A stretch of DNA of 64,000 nucleotides, taken from positions 3,401,760 through 3,465,759 of the forward strand of contig CM070727.1 of assembly GCA_036346275.1 (NCBI GenBank). The letters are read 5' to 3'. Positions within the stretch are counted from its first letter, which is position 1. Each line of letters begins with the position of its first letter. The stretch is from Otatea glauca (lineage: Eukaryota; Streptophyta; Magnoliopsida; Poales; Poaceae). A model generated the notes under the pieces. That model did no database searches, was not told the origin of the DNA, and saw only the letters and a program-made list of their open reading frames with translations. Positions 21,680 to 34,149 of this stretch are shown in pieces. Position numbers and translations under genes: made by a program.

Positions 21680-23293
21680 CAGGGTTCCAAATTTTGCCAA
21701 TTTCGGATCACCCGAAATCTAAAGTATCAGCCGAAAAAAATTGAAATTGCTACAGTAACCCGACATTTCGGTTTTTCTGGCGAAATTTTAGGTTTTTGGG
21801 CCGGTTTTGAAACTTTTAGGGCCGTATTTGGTCCAATAACCCTTAGGAAACTCATCTCCATGAAAATTTGTTGAAAAAATGAATTTTTTAAATATTTTAA
21901 AATTTTGACAAAAATACTGTTAGATTTTTATACAATTGTACAAGCTTGATAATAAGCTAAAAATTTTATGGTACTATACTTAGTAGTTTAGAATCATATA
22001 TAAAAATTTCAAAATAATTTAACATCATTTATTATCTTTAAAAAATCAAAAACAGAATGAACATAATTGGGACAGTTATATTGTTAGAATTTTATAAATT
22101 TTCTTTTGTGTGATTATGATCTATAATTTTTGTGAGAGATTAATAATTGACTCATTACCATTATATAATTGTTTTAAAAAAACTTCAACTTTGTTTGTTT
22201 GGTCAATCAAATCTATGTAAGCATTGAACTTCGTTTGTTATATTATATTTCAAAAATCAAAAAGAAAAGAACATAAATGGTTATGTGCCTTTTAAGAATT
22301 TTATAAATTTACTGGAGTGTGATAATGAATCAAAAATTTTATATGACATTAATAACTTCCTTATCACCATTTTTTAAAATTTTAAAAAAAATTAAACTTT
22401 TTTTATTGCTAAAGCAAATCTTTGTATTGATTATCAGACTTTTATCAAGACGTAGCACTGTCTGAATTTTTAAACATTATTTGGGAATGATAATCATCTA
22501 AAATTTTTAAAGAAACATTAATTTTACATCATGACTATCAAAAAAAAATCAAAAGTTTTTAACGTAGTTTACATAATTTTTCATTTTGTTCAAGTTTGCC
22601 GGTAAGCCTTTTAACAAGGCAGTAGTACTGTTCGAATTTTTAAACATTCATACAATTTGATCGTCATCTGAAAATTTTATGAAAGCATTATAGATACATT
22701 ATAACATTGCAAAAAAATTAACAGTTTCTAACTTGATTTGTACCATTTTCCATTCGGGTCAAACTTTTCGGTCAGTGTTCTATCAGGACAGTACCACTCT
22801 CCGAATTTTTAAAAATTCGTCACATGTGATAATCAGCTAAAATTTTTGTGAGAACATTATTTATGGATCATAACCATGTACTAAAAATTTCAACAGTTTA
22901 TAACTTGATTTCTACCGTTTTCCATTCGGATCAAACTTGTCTGTCAGTGTTTTATCAGAACAGTACCACTCTCCGAATTTTTAAAAATTCCTCAGATGTG
23001 ATAATCAGTTGAACGTTTTGTGAGAACATCATAAATGTGCCTGGAACCTCCAAAAAAAATTCAAAATTTTCGTTAACGTTTAGACCACTTTTCAGGCGGT
23101 GCAAAAAAACACAAAATTTCGGGTATTTCGCCCAAAATTTCGAGTTTTTTCGCCGAATTTCGGGAGTTTTTTTTCAGAATGGACCGGATTTAAATTTTAA
23201 AATTCAAATTTCGTCCGAAATATTTCCGAAATTTCGAATTTCGCGATCCAACCAGGGACGAAATTTATTCCGAAACCGAATTTTCAAACCTTG
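21680..23293. mobile_element. hAT-type non-autonomous element, 1,614 bp
   Basis: It is flanked by exact 8-bp duplications GCCGGGTG (21672-21679 and 23294-23301), the size expected of hAT elements. The ends read CAGGGTTCCAAATTTTG and, on the complement, CAAGGTTTGAAAATTCG. Both end regions are rich in TTTCGG/CCGAAA words. The interior is AT-rich with several diverged tandem units of about 160 bp (around 22440-23090) sharing CAGTACCACTCTCCGAATTT. There is no transposase frame. Confidence 0.85.
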
Positions 23294-23301
23294 GCCGGGT
23301 G

Positions 23302-23929
23302 TACATCAGCACCAGCACACTCAGGTCCTTCGAATGTCGGCCCCTCAATCCGGCTGGCCATGACCATCAAGCAATCCGCCAACACATTCCGTCGTCAGCG
23401 AGAGAGGCGAACATGAATCACACCAATGACGTCATCGTGAGTGCTGGAAAAGTCGACAACTTTCATGACAGCTCATCGTCAGGATCTCAGGGGATCATCG
23501 TCAATGGATATGAAGATGGAACTTGTCGATCACTGTTGCCGACGATTTCAGATTCGACATCAATTTTAGCTGAGTAAATATCGTAAAATGATACTACATT
23601 TGATAAAACTATCACAAAACCATATTTTAAGCATTAATTTCACGGAACAACACTCAATTCTGTACAATATTTCACAAAACCACAATTTAATCACATGAAA
23701 TGGGCATGACATCTCAAACCCGCTCATTAGACAAACAAGGTCATCCTATTCTGTGCCGGTTCTATGCCTCTCATCCTACTCCGCTCCACTTCTATGGGCC
23801 CAGCCTCCCGCCTCTCTCCCAACGCGGGCATGCCTCTCAGACTCGATTAGTGCTTCTAGGAGAAGGAGCACAAGATCTTTGGTCAGCCCTACCACGACAC
23901 ATTGTCACGCTAGATGACTACCTATTTAT
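23302..23929. other. Unassigned sequence between repeat blocks
   Basis: Short open frames occur but none has a recognisable domain or codon pattern. A stretch near 23580-23700 alternates CACAAAACCA-like words, suggesting a decayed repeat. Confidence 0.4.
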
Positions 23930-24676
23930 ATATCTAAAAACAATCGGTGATATTCAAGTCACTTTCTTCGTTTTAAGCGCAAGAAAATCCCACAATAATC
24001 CTAAATTCTAGAAATTCTCGCATTATTCGGAAGAAAAAGAGAAGGATCTCCACCACGTATTTTGGTGGGGCCAGATTATAACGGTACAGATTAATCACAT
24101 ATAACAAATATAATTGCATTTCAATCATTGAAAGGATCTCCACCACTTATTTTGGTGGGGCAGATTATAATGGTGCAAATTAATTATATATAAATAGGGT
24201 TACATAAAAAATCTATATATATAAAAACAATCGGTGATATTTAAGGTACCTCCTTCGTTTTAAGATCAAGAAAATCCCACAATAATGCTAAATTCTAGAA
24301 AATATATAAAAACATTTGGTGATATTTAAGGCACCTCCTTCGTTTTAAGAGCAAGAAAATCCCACAAAAATCCTAAATTATAGAAATTCTCACATTAATC
24401 AGAAGAAAGAGAGAAGGATCTCCACTTATTTTGGTGGGGCCAGATTATAATGGTACAGATTAATCACATATAAAAAATATAATTCTATTTCAATCATTGA
24501 AAGGATCTCCACCACTTATTTTGGTGAGGTCAGATTATAACGGTGCAGATTAATTATATATAAATAGAGTTATACAACAAATACAATTGTATTTCAATAA
24601 TTGGAAGTAGAGTTGTATATCAAAGACAATTATATCATAATATCTAGATGCGCAGTTGTGGGGGTAAGTCTACTAG
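23930..24676. repeat. Helitron-like repeat block, second copy
   Basis: It carries the same units as 20340-21394 (CAATCGGTGATATTTAAGG, CACCACTTATTTTGGTGG). It ends GCGCAGTTGTGGGGGTAAGT then CTACTAG and T, a degenerate hairpin followed by CTAG-T. Confidence 0.55.
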
Positions 24677-26279
24677 TTATATATTAAAAACTCGTGAGAG
24701 TTGCTAAGGAAAAAGAGAAATATGCTAGAAATTCTCACCAAAAAACAAAACATCTGGCCCTTAATCTGGTGGACCTTAATTACAACTGCCATCGGATCTT
24801 TCTAACAAAAAATATGAACATGCTATAAATTCTCACAAAAAAGCATAACATCTGGCCCTTAATCTAGTGGACCCTAACTAAGTTGAACTATAGCAGTCAT
24901 TGGATGTTATTATTTAAAGAAAAACGTATAGTCGTCCATATAGTGGGACTGAGTTATAACGGCTTAGATTAAAAATAATAGCAAAAATACAGTAAAAAGT
25001 AAAAAAAAAATCGAAATAATGAATAAAGAAAATTAGCCATTTGATTTTCGTTCGAACTCCAAATTAAAACCCATACATAACTGAAATTTGAAAAAAAAAT
25101 AGTGGTTGGATTTGTACATGAATTCTAACCTAAAACTATTATCTAAATTTCAATAAAAAATAACAATATACATTAATATGAATTCAAAATGAAAAATAAA
25201 AAGGAATTAGCAATGTGATTTTCATTCAGAAATCCTTAATAAAAATTAGATTAAAATAGCAATTGGATTTGAATACAAATTCTAACCTTAAAGAACAAGA
25301 ATTTGGAATGAAAAAGAAAAGGAAAATTGAAATTTGATTTCCCTACAAACACTGAATTAAAACCCATACGTAGCTAAAATTCAAAATTAGCAGTTGGATC
25401 TATATACGAATCCTATCCGAAAAGTGAAATTGAAAATAAAAAAAAAGATTAAAAGAAATAGTTCAGGTCAAGTACAATAAAAATTACAAATATTTAAAAT
25501 TAAATGAAAAATAGATTAAAAGAAAGAGTTGATTTTAAGTATAATAAAAATAGCATATGTTAAAAATTAAATAAAAATAAAATTTAGATTAACAAAAAGA
25601 TTCCATGTGAGGTACAATGAAAAGCAGGTTGATTTATATGCAAATTCCAAACTAAAATTGAATAAGAAAGTATATAAGAAGTACAATCCATAAAATATGC
25701 AAATTCAGAATTAAAAAAATTAGATATTGTTTCTAAATTTTATACTATGTAAAAAGTAAAAAAATTGCTTTATACAGAATTAAAATTCCATAAAATATGT
25801 TAATTCGTGAGATAAATACAAATTAGTAACTGAAATCTATTATGTAATAGAAGTCTATGACATGTGGCTTACAGTCGCTAAGTAAAAATGGAATATGCTA
25901 AAAATTCTCACAAAAAGTAACACATTTTGATCCTTTATTTGGTGGGCCTTCACGGGACAAAGGAATTGAAATGGTGATTCATTGATGAGTGTTCACTCGA
26001 CTATTTAAGCTATGTGGTGTGCATTATTAGCATGTAGTATAGACATAACATTGCAATAATGAAAAAATGAGATGATATTGATATAGATGAAAAATATCAT
26101 GTTTATTGTTTTGCCGCGCAAGTATTTGAGGAAGAAAGCTTGGTCACATGTAAGTATAAGGAAACAGAGTAAGTATTTTTTTTCTTTTATAATATATAAT
26201 ATTGAAATATAACAAATAGAGTTATGCAATGATCTATTTTCCAGAAAGCAAAATTATACATACATACATACAGTAGTGA
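24677..26279. other. AT-rich region without genes
   Basis: The sequence is strongly A-rich. A phrase of the type ACATCTGGCCCTTAATCT with GTGGACC recurs near 24750, 24845 and, diverged, 25920, so much of it is old repeat. Nothing coding is seen. Confidence 0.6.
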
Positions 26280-27974
26280 CACTATTCTACGCCAGCGTGT
26301 AGCGCTACCTATTATACGCGCGAGCCATAAACCCCCTCACGCTAGTCTTAACTCGACGTCATGCAAAACATAGGTATAAACGTGTTCAAACCATACACAT
26401 AAGCCAATCAGTAACATCTCCCATGTAACGACCACTAAATGACTAATAAATATTATTTCTTTTTTGTACATGAATCTTTCTCTTTTTTTGATTTGCCCAT
26501 AAATTTCAAATAAAGATGATTTTGGTCTTCAAGTTTTAAAGTGCTGTAGAATCTCACCTCCCCTATGTATGGTAATTTTTTAAGAATTTTTGAAAATGTG
26601 TACATATGGTTTTCATGAATAAGAATTTAGTTTTGTTTGTCGGACCTGCAGTAAAATGTTTGAAAAAATCTAAAAAAAATCCACACGTAGGGGAGGTGAG
26701 CTTGTACAATATTATAAAATTTGAAGACCAAACTAAATCGTATTTGAAATATATGAAATTGACAAAGTGCTAAATAGTAGGATATGTTGTCTTTTACTGT
26801 TAAGAAAATAACATTTTACTGTGAAAAACTCTCAAAAAATTACCACACGTAAGGGAGGTGAGATTCTACAACCCTGTAAAATTTGAAGACTAAACACAAT
26901 CAAATTTGAAATATATGAAAATTACAAAGTGCCAAATAGCAGGATATATTATCTTTTACTGTTAAGAAAACAATATTTTACTGCCCATTACTCAATGTGT
27001 TACTATATCCTATATAAAGCAACCTTATAGTGTAAAATATATGAAAATCATATATAGGGGAAGTGAGCTTTTATAACCTTGTAAAATTTGAAGATCAAAC
27101 TCAAACGCATTTGAAAGATATAAAATTAACAAAGCACTAAACAATGAAAAATCACTAGTCAGCCGAATTTGTCTTTTTCATATCTTTCAGCTGATATTGA
27201 TTTTGGTCTTCAAATATTACAAGGTTGTATAATCTTACCTTCCCTATGTATGGTAATTTTTTGAGAATTATTGAAATATGTACATATGGTTTTCATAAAT
27301 AAGAATTTAGTTTTGTTTGTAGAACATTCAGTAAAATATTTGAAAAATTCTCAAAAAAATTTACCACACGTAGGGGAGGTGAGTTTCTACAACCCTATAA
27401 ATTTGAAGACCAAACTCAATCGCATTTGAAAGATATGAAATTAACAAAGTGCTAAACAGTAGGATATGCTGTCTTTTACTGTCAAAGAAATGACATTTTA
27501 TTGTCTATTACTCAATGTGTTATTAAATCCTGTGTAAAGCTGTTGTGTAACATTTTGTTTCAATATGGTAACATCTGTTGTAATAACTCGTAACATGTCA
27601 TTTGTTTGAATAGTAAAATGCAATATATCCAGTGTTTTCTAAAGTTCATGAAAAACACATGTACATATTTTCAAAAAATCTCAAAAAAATGATCGTACGT
27701 AGAGGATGTGGGATTCTACAATCCTAAAAAATTTGAAGACCAAATCATTCTCATTTGAAGGTTATGGCTAAATCAAAAAAGAAAGATTCATGTACAAACA
27801 AGAAGTAGCATTTATTAGTCATTTAGTAGTTGAGATAAGGTTTGTGTTTTGCCACGTAGCAGATAGTCACTGAGATAGTTCCTTGCATTGAGTGTTGTGA
27901 TAAGTGGCTCGGTCGGTACGCGTTAAATAGCTGAGGAGTAGAATAGGCTATTCTACACGCAGCAGTAGAATAGC
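26280..27974. mobile_element. Possible MULE-like element with internal direct and inverted repeats
   Basis: The left end contains CTATTCTACGCCAGCGTGTAG. The complement of the right end contains CTATTCTACTGCTGCGTGTAG, and both then share CCTATT-TAC. Inside, a unit of about 120 bp (GGGGAGGTGAGATTCTACAA, then GTAAAATTTGAAGAC) occurs about five times forward (near 26690, 26865, 27055, 27370, 27705) and twice inverted (near 26510 and 27175). No transposase and no clear target duplication were found. Confidence 0.5.
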
Positions 27975-28014
27975 ATTTATATATATTGAAAAAGTCATTT
28001 AAACATACTGTAAG

Positions 28015-28051
28015 GATGATACCCGCGCAAATGCGTGGACCACTTTGCTAG
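28015..28051 (+). repeat. Helitron-like 3' end
   Basis: A short hairpin, CCGCGC-AAAT-GCGTGG, is followed by ACCACTTTG and CTAG, then T. This is the arrangement of plant Helitron 3' termini. The matching 5' TC end was not found, so the element's extent is unknown. Confidence 0.5.
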
Positions 28052-29069
28052 TTTAACTAATGAGTAGTAGTCCTTACATTGCATTGTTAAATAATTAGCG
28101 TACGCAATTGGTGGTGGGTGGATTTGGTGAAAGAAATCATCAAGAGTTGTTAATCTTCTAGGCCTGCAAAGTTTTGTTTGCTTGCATGGGGTTTGTTGAG
28201 TACTTGCGTTTGTTTGCTCTAGTTCGATAATGTATGTGAGCTAGTCATGAAGATAATAGACGTGAAGAAATGATGAAGGGCATAATCAATCTGATTCGTG
28301 CTACTTGGTTTTTGTGATGCATGCAATGCCGGCAGTAGTACTATCTGATAAACTGAGGCAGCATTTGCATGTCTTTAATTAGCAACTGTCAAATGAGTGA
28401 GGTAGGTAAACCTAAACGAACGGACATTTGAATGTTTGAGCTAGAATTGTTTATCGCTGTATGTGTTCTTTAATTTGCGCTTTGTCCTAGTTGAATCATA
28501 CAGAAATATTGGTCGTGAAGTACACCTGACAGCAGGACAGTTTCTCCTGACGGGCTTGTGGAACGAATTTGCAGATAATCAAGGATTTTGTAGTCTGGTT
28601 ACTAGCAAAACACAACAGAGACGTCGTTTTTCCAACAATGATCAGTGGTGTATTATGGAAGTGGCTAGTGTCCGAACATCCGATAGGGGCCTTCCCATTG
28701 TACGATTCCTCCCACAGTCAGATCTTACCTAGATGGATTCCGGGTCATTCGATTTGCCACAACAAAATTTGTGAGGGCTTCATCTCTGGTGTCGATCTCC
28801 GGCCACTGCGGGCTTGCTGGAGTTCTAGCTTTTCGGAGGAGGGGGCCACAGCAAACGGCATCCCTCAAGCATAAATGCGGCAAGCTCGAGCCAGCGGTTG
28901 GCGATGGAGCTCGGGATGCCGGTGGCGATCGGGGCTTATGACGCCTGGAGGAGATCTAGGGAGGGAGCTCATCTCTGATGGCGATCTTCGTCCGCCGGTG
29001 GCTTGTCAAAGCTCCAACTTTCTGCAGAAGGAGGGAGGAGAGAGGAGGACCAAATGGTAGTACTCCCGA

Positions 29070-29335
29070 TTTGGTGCAACAAAAATTCATGGACACGACA
29101 ATTAGTACTCTATTGGACACTTGCAACAAATTTTCAAGGAGACGTAACATCGATTTGATGCACACACACAACAAAATTCTCCACAGTTGCAACAATAAAT
29201 CACAACAAAAATAACTGCAACAAAACTAACACCCAACTGCAACAAAAGGAAAAATTCTTGTGCAACAAATTTATAACCGAACTGCAACAAAAGTTCACTA
29301 CAATATTTGAGAAGACACGTTGCAACAAAAATGAA
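29070..29335. repeat. TTGCAACAAAA-type interspersed repeat
   Basis: The words TGCAACAAAA or close variants recur about ten times at irregular spacing of 20-40 bases. This is a repeat, not coding sequence. Confidence 0.6.
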
Positions 29336-31509
29336 AACACTCAATGAAAAAATTTAGAAACTTGTTGTACCAAAATGAGAAAATGCTTACAATAAGCATA
29401 TAGTAGTAGAATGTCTCTGCACTATCTCACACCATTGCTTCACCACCCAACCTCTGGCCGTCCATCATACCCTGCCTCCTATAGCCTCGAGCTTGCGAGA
29501 TTTGGCTAGCTCCACCCACTCCTCAAGAGGGGGACACCTCTGAACAAGAGCTCTCAAGCACGAGTAGTGACAAGCTCTGGCCCAGAGACGGTCGAACTCC
29601 TCGAGCGTGATCAAGGAGGACGAACTCCACAAATGCGATGTCGTGGCAAAAGCATACGTGGAGCAAAGTGAGGTCGGAGCTTGCTATTTCGATGAATTTT
29701 GGGAGAGTGAGATAACACGCAGGAGAGAAGTAATTAAGGGAATAAGGGGATGTGGTCACGTGAATTAGGCATCCAATTTTGCTTCCATATAGAACTCTCA
29801 TCTCATTCACTATCCAACTCTCATCTTTCCGATCGAATAAAAATTTAACTCATCTTATCAATCTCTCATCCCTTCGACCAAACATGAACTTAGAAAGCTT
29901 CATCCCTACTAGGGTGGATAGTCTCATTCCATCCACCCTTTGCTCTTGAATCAAACAGACCCGTAGTGTCAAGCAATACCAGTGCATTATACACTGAGAC
30001 TTGTTCCAAGGTGTCCACATGGCAAGCTCCAACGAAGTGAGAAAATGTTTATGCATCATTTTCAAGTTGAAAGCCCAGAATGTGGTACCTTTGCAAGTCC
30101 GTATCTGTATGTTTATTGTTGTTATGGGCCCCTCAAAGAATAGCCAACAGGTGGGACCATGGGCTTTGTGTACCCATGGTGAAGCCCGTTAACGACCGTA
30201 ACGGGCCTAGCTCTATCAGAGACCATAGACTTCTCCTGTCCTGAGAGAAAAGGGCCCAAGCTTTATCAGAGTGCATACAAAAATACACACTGCTTCCACT
30301 AAAAGAAGACAAAGATGCACTCTTGCTTGTCTGGAAAAGGGGAAAACACAAAGATACACTACAATACTACATACTTACATGACCTAGTGCTACCAACAAA
30401 AAGGAAAAGGGGCATGCAAACTTAGCCTACAGAAAAACTAAAAAAGGACACACATATGCTAATGAATGCTACTCCAATAATAAGAGGCAGGGAGACACCA
30501 TCACAGCAATACGTGCGACAGGTTCCCGTCGCGATCACCAAAGGTAGAACCCACAATTAACATGTCATAATTAAAGATAAGAAACCAGTCGACTCGGCTG
30601 CACATCACATGCATATATTATATGTGTGATCTCGCTTTATGCACTTTCGGTGTCAACGATAGAGATATCGACTCCTCCGTCGCGTCCCTGTCACGTACTG
30701 GTAATACGCTAGCTCGTCGTAGGTGTCATTCATTCCTTTCGTGGGATGCAACATGCACATACCGTGTCTCGTCTTTGGAGCCATGAGTTGATCGCTGCAC
30801 TTGACTTTCTGTCTTGCTTTCTTGGAAGAAGTAGGCAGGATACGGCCGGGTGCAGTAGTGCAATATGCCAAGTCATAGCTAGATCTATACATCGGTCAAT
30901 TGAAAGATCTGTGGAGTACTAGTAATGGCTAGCGAAATCTTGTCGATTAACAGTCGGCTAAGTAGGTTTGGTACCTATGGTTTTGGCTTCTCACGAAGCA
31001 TTGTCATCTCTTTATAGCGTCTCCTACGAAGGGTTGCACCAATAGGATACATGCGTGCCGACGTGGCGTGCTCCAACCAAATACCATGTCGGCCAAAGCT
31101 TCTAGAAGGAAGACGCCTTCAGCTATCCTCCGAGAAATTGCAACGAGGAGGTAGCGCATCAGCGCATGCATGTTTGAGCTCTATATGTACGAGTAGTACA
31201 GCGCTACAATAAGAGAAGTGCAAAAGAAAAAGGAAAAAAGATCGACCAGTCTGTCAAATTTCTGGACGCATATGTAAACCCTCTTCCTTTTACTGTAGAC
31301 ATCACGCTGTACTGACACGCATGCACAACAAGATTTTTCTTTCGAGCCCATGCAATTGCACTCCAGGACTAACCAGGAGTCCAGTACCAATGATCACGCA
31401 TACGGCATACCACTTCAGTGGAAACAGAAAACTTCATCTCGAGAAAGAGAGAAAGAAAAAGAAAAAGAAAAAGGGGAACAGGAGAAATCCACTACTACTA
31501 TTTGTTGTA

Positions 31510-31603
31510 CTACACAACATGCGAAACTCGTACCTGGCATGTTGGAACAGTGCCCTCTACACAACATGCGAAACTCGTACCTGGCATGTTGGAACAGTGC
31601 CCT
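31510..31603. repeat. Exact 47-bp tandem duplication
   Basis: Bases 31510-31556 and 31557-31603 are identical, each beginning CTACACAACATGCGAAACTC. The lack of any difference implies a recent event. Confidence 0.95.
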
Positions 31604-32259
31604 CATCTTCCTTTTGTTTCCTTTCCGGATTCTCTCAGACATCGTTGTTGATCAGCGGGATGAATCCGTTATATAGAACCCTACCAGTGCAGCTTCCGCT
31701 TTATTTATTTATAAAAGGCAGTAGAGTACTTATATTAAGATCCGTTTGGAATGCAGAGATATTTTCTAGTTGTTGCGAAAATTGAACTGTTTTAGTAAAA
31801 ACTTTACGTTCCAAATAGGGCCCGGACATTCACATGTACAGGATGCCAAAATGAGTAGTAGTGTACAACTGCGAATGACCTTCTCTGCTAATAGCACTAG
31901 CTTGTTTTTGCCTAGTGGTGCCAATGTGCCATCATTTGTACCCACACCACCAACTGAATCTGGTCAAGTCTAAGTCCACATGTCGAGACAACTACAGTAG
32001 CAAAAGCGAAAAATTCCCACAAATTTATAGTTGTTCCAACCGTGATTAAATGCATCGTCTGGTAAATAACTTCGTGGTAGTGTACTACTTCAATTGCAAC
32101 CTGGCGTCACGTCAAACAGTTGAAAGTCACACGCTACACTGCAGCCTTGCGTGGATGAACGAAAAATGTTCGCCGTCAAAAGTTGCCGGTCTCCGCGGAG
32201 GGAAAAGCGACCTAATACAGTCTTTTTATATGATGGATCGACGGGATAGTAGAGCCTGC

Positions 32260-33107
32260 TTAAGTGACCGAAGGAACGGTGGTACAGAAAGCGCTTCCCG
32301 CTGAGGTGAGGGAGCGCAGCATACGGACCCCGAGAGTTGCTTACCCCGTAAACCCTGCCACGACTCCCGAGGGAGGGGACGAATGCAGCCGCGCGCCGCA
32401 CGGCCGTGTCTCCCCGTTCCTCCCGTCCGCACGTCGCGAGTTCGTTACGCGTCGGGATTGGCGCGGCGCGCTGGATTCGGGCGAAAGGAGTGAGCAGGAA
32501 TAACGGGCGCGCGCGCGGAACCCCGTGGCGCCCGCCCGCCCGCCGCTACCTACTGTTCCCTCCGTGTCCGCCTGCGCGCATCCCCGCGCGGCGCTGCGGC
32601 CCGCCGCTCGGATGGGACGTGGGCACGGCCTGCGGCAGCGGCGGGCGCAGGCGCGCTCCGTGCCGTGGACCCACCGACAGAAAGAGACCCGAACCGAGGC
32701 GGCAGACGTGGCACAGTAAAGAGAACACAGGTTTGCACAAGCCTGGGAAGGGTGAGAGCCAGAGTGTGCAGGACAGGGAGTCAACCCGCGCGGGTACAGC
32801 AGCGGCGCACGGCTCGAGGCCGGCGGCTTCCGGCTCCGCTTCATTATTGGGGGGGCCGGACTCTCTCTCTGCGGTAGCGCGCTGCAGCGGCGACCTCCGG
32901 ATCCCGTTCCTGTTCCCCCCAACCTTTTTCTGCTGCCCTTTCCCTTCTATCGCTACAGGGCCTCGTAAGAATCGCTGCATGCCTGATTGCCGGTGCCAGC
33001 CGTCGTGGCGATCGATGCCGTTGTGTGTGGGTGTAAATTCTGCCGGTGTGTCTCTGGTTTTTGTCTTGGAGACGGTCTCGATCGTGATCTTTTTGCTCCA
33101 CCGTTAA
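32260..33107. other. GC-rich island with several overlapping open frames
   Basis: The composition rises sharply to GC-rich with many CpG. A 233-codon frame on plus (32406-33107) and a 193-codon frame on minus (32341-32922) overlap, along with others. In GC-rich sequence long chance frames are expected, and none shows a domain I recognise. It may be the promoter or first-exon part of a gene I cannot see, or captured exon sequence. Confidence 0.35.
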
Positions 33108-33195
33108 CGTGACATGCCACCATCATCTATTATACTTGGTTTTGAACCTTGGCAGTTTGCATGATGCCACCAACAGATATTGCTGTAACATAGTA

Positions 33196-33441
33196 GTCCG
33201 TCCGATCACAAATAGTTATCTTTTCTCGGTATGATCTATAAAATATCGTTTTGATCACTAATTTATATTATAATATATATATAACCAAATAAAATTATAA
33301 TATTATGAAAACATTTTTCGAGAAAATTTATACATATGATTTTTATGTATCTAATTTAAATATTTAAAAATTATTAACAGCTAAAGTTTTAAAAATTTAT
33401 CTGTACCTATGTCTAAAACCACGTCTATTTGTAACCGAAAG
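33196..33441. repeat. Stowaway-like MITE
   Basis: The left end GTCCGTCCGATCACAAATAG follows TA. The complement of the right end reads CTTTCGGTTACAAATAGACG and is also bounded by TA. This fits the Tc1/mariner-type Stowaway family, with an AT-rich interior. Confidence 0.6.
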
Positions 33442-33599
33442 TAAATAGCAACAAAGCTTTACATTTACTTCCTTGCCGAGTACAGTAGTAATTTCGCAGG
33501 CCACAAGTCACAGCTACCACCATGGATTCTTCGAGATAGCTTGTAGGGTACAGCACAGGCGGTAATGCTACGAGGAGGAGGAAAGCTAACAACAGGGCA

Positions 33600-34085
33600 T
33601 TGAAACGTGCCAGACTTCGGCACATGTCCGACCTGCAGAGCAAGCATTTGCAGTGCGACAGAGCAGGCAGTACACCGTACGGGGCCGGCAGATCGAGCTG
33701 GCAACTGCCGCGCTTGCTGGCACGCTCGGTCGCGGTGAGTTGGTACGCCAGCACGTACGCCGCCCGAACGTTCTCGGCCTTCAGCCGTACGCCGGCCGGC
33801 CAGCTTACACGCGTTGCGCTCGCTTGGTTCTCGAATCAGCCGGCGTCACGGACTCCCAACGACTTGTTGATCCGGCCGGCCGGGGATTCTGCGCGCATGT
33901 GTCGCGAAGCGTGTGCTGGCGTGCGCCGCTGGGCAATTTTTTGGTTTTTCATACACCTCAGGTCTCAGGAGCCTGACACAGCCCCGGCCGGGCCCTTCAG
34001 TTATGTTGCCTTGTGTTTGTTTTACTGGTGCCAAACCGCAGCTAGCACCGTACAGCCTTGCTCTGAGCCTCTGACTCGAGAATGA
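33600..34085 (+). other. GC-rich open stretch of unknown nature
   Basis: A 161-codon frame is open here, but overlapping frames on both strands are also open. I recognise no motif in MKRARLRHMSDLQSKHLQCD or beyond. It is not supported as a gene. Confidence 0.25.
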
Positions 34086-34149
34086 AGTGGATCTGATTCA
34101 GGTCAAGCTACTAATAAATGGAGTGTGTCGATCCAGAAGTCGAGTACTT

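Larger units (their letters stand above)
28052..32259. other. Intergenic region, no supported gene
   Basis: Open frames around 28460-29060 and 31320-31790 show no domain I recognise and overlap each other in several frames. A mixed set of decayed repeats is likely. Two distinct repeats inside are listed separately. Confidence 0.5.

Noticed and set aside
28463..29060. Short frames with GVDLRPLRACWSSSF and SDGDLRPPVACQSSNF
   Set aside because: The two peptides are repeat copies of one another with no conserved domain; more likely repeat sequence.
31320..31785. 154-codon frame as a gene
   Set aside because: It contains a poly-Lys-like AAAG run and the 47-bp duplication, and three overlapping frames are equally open.
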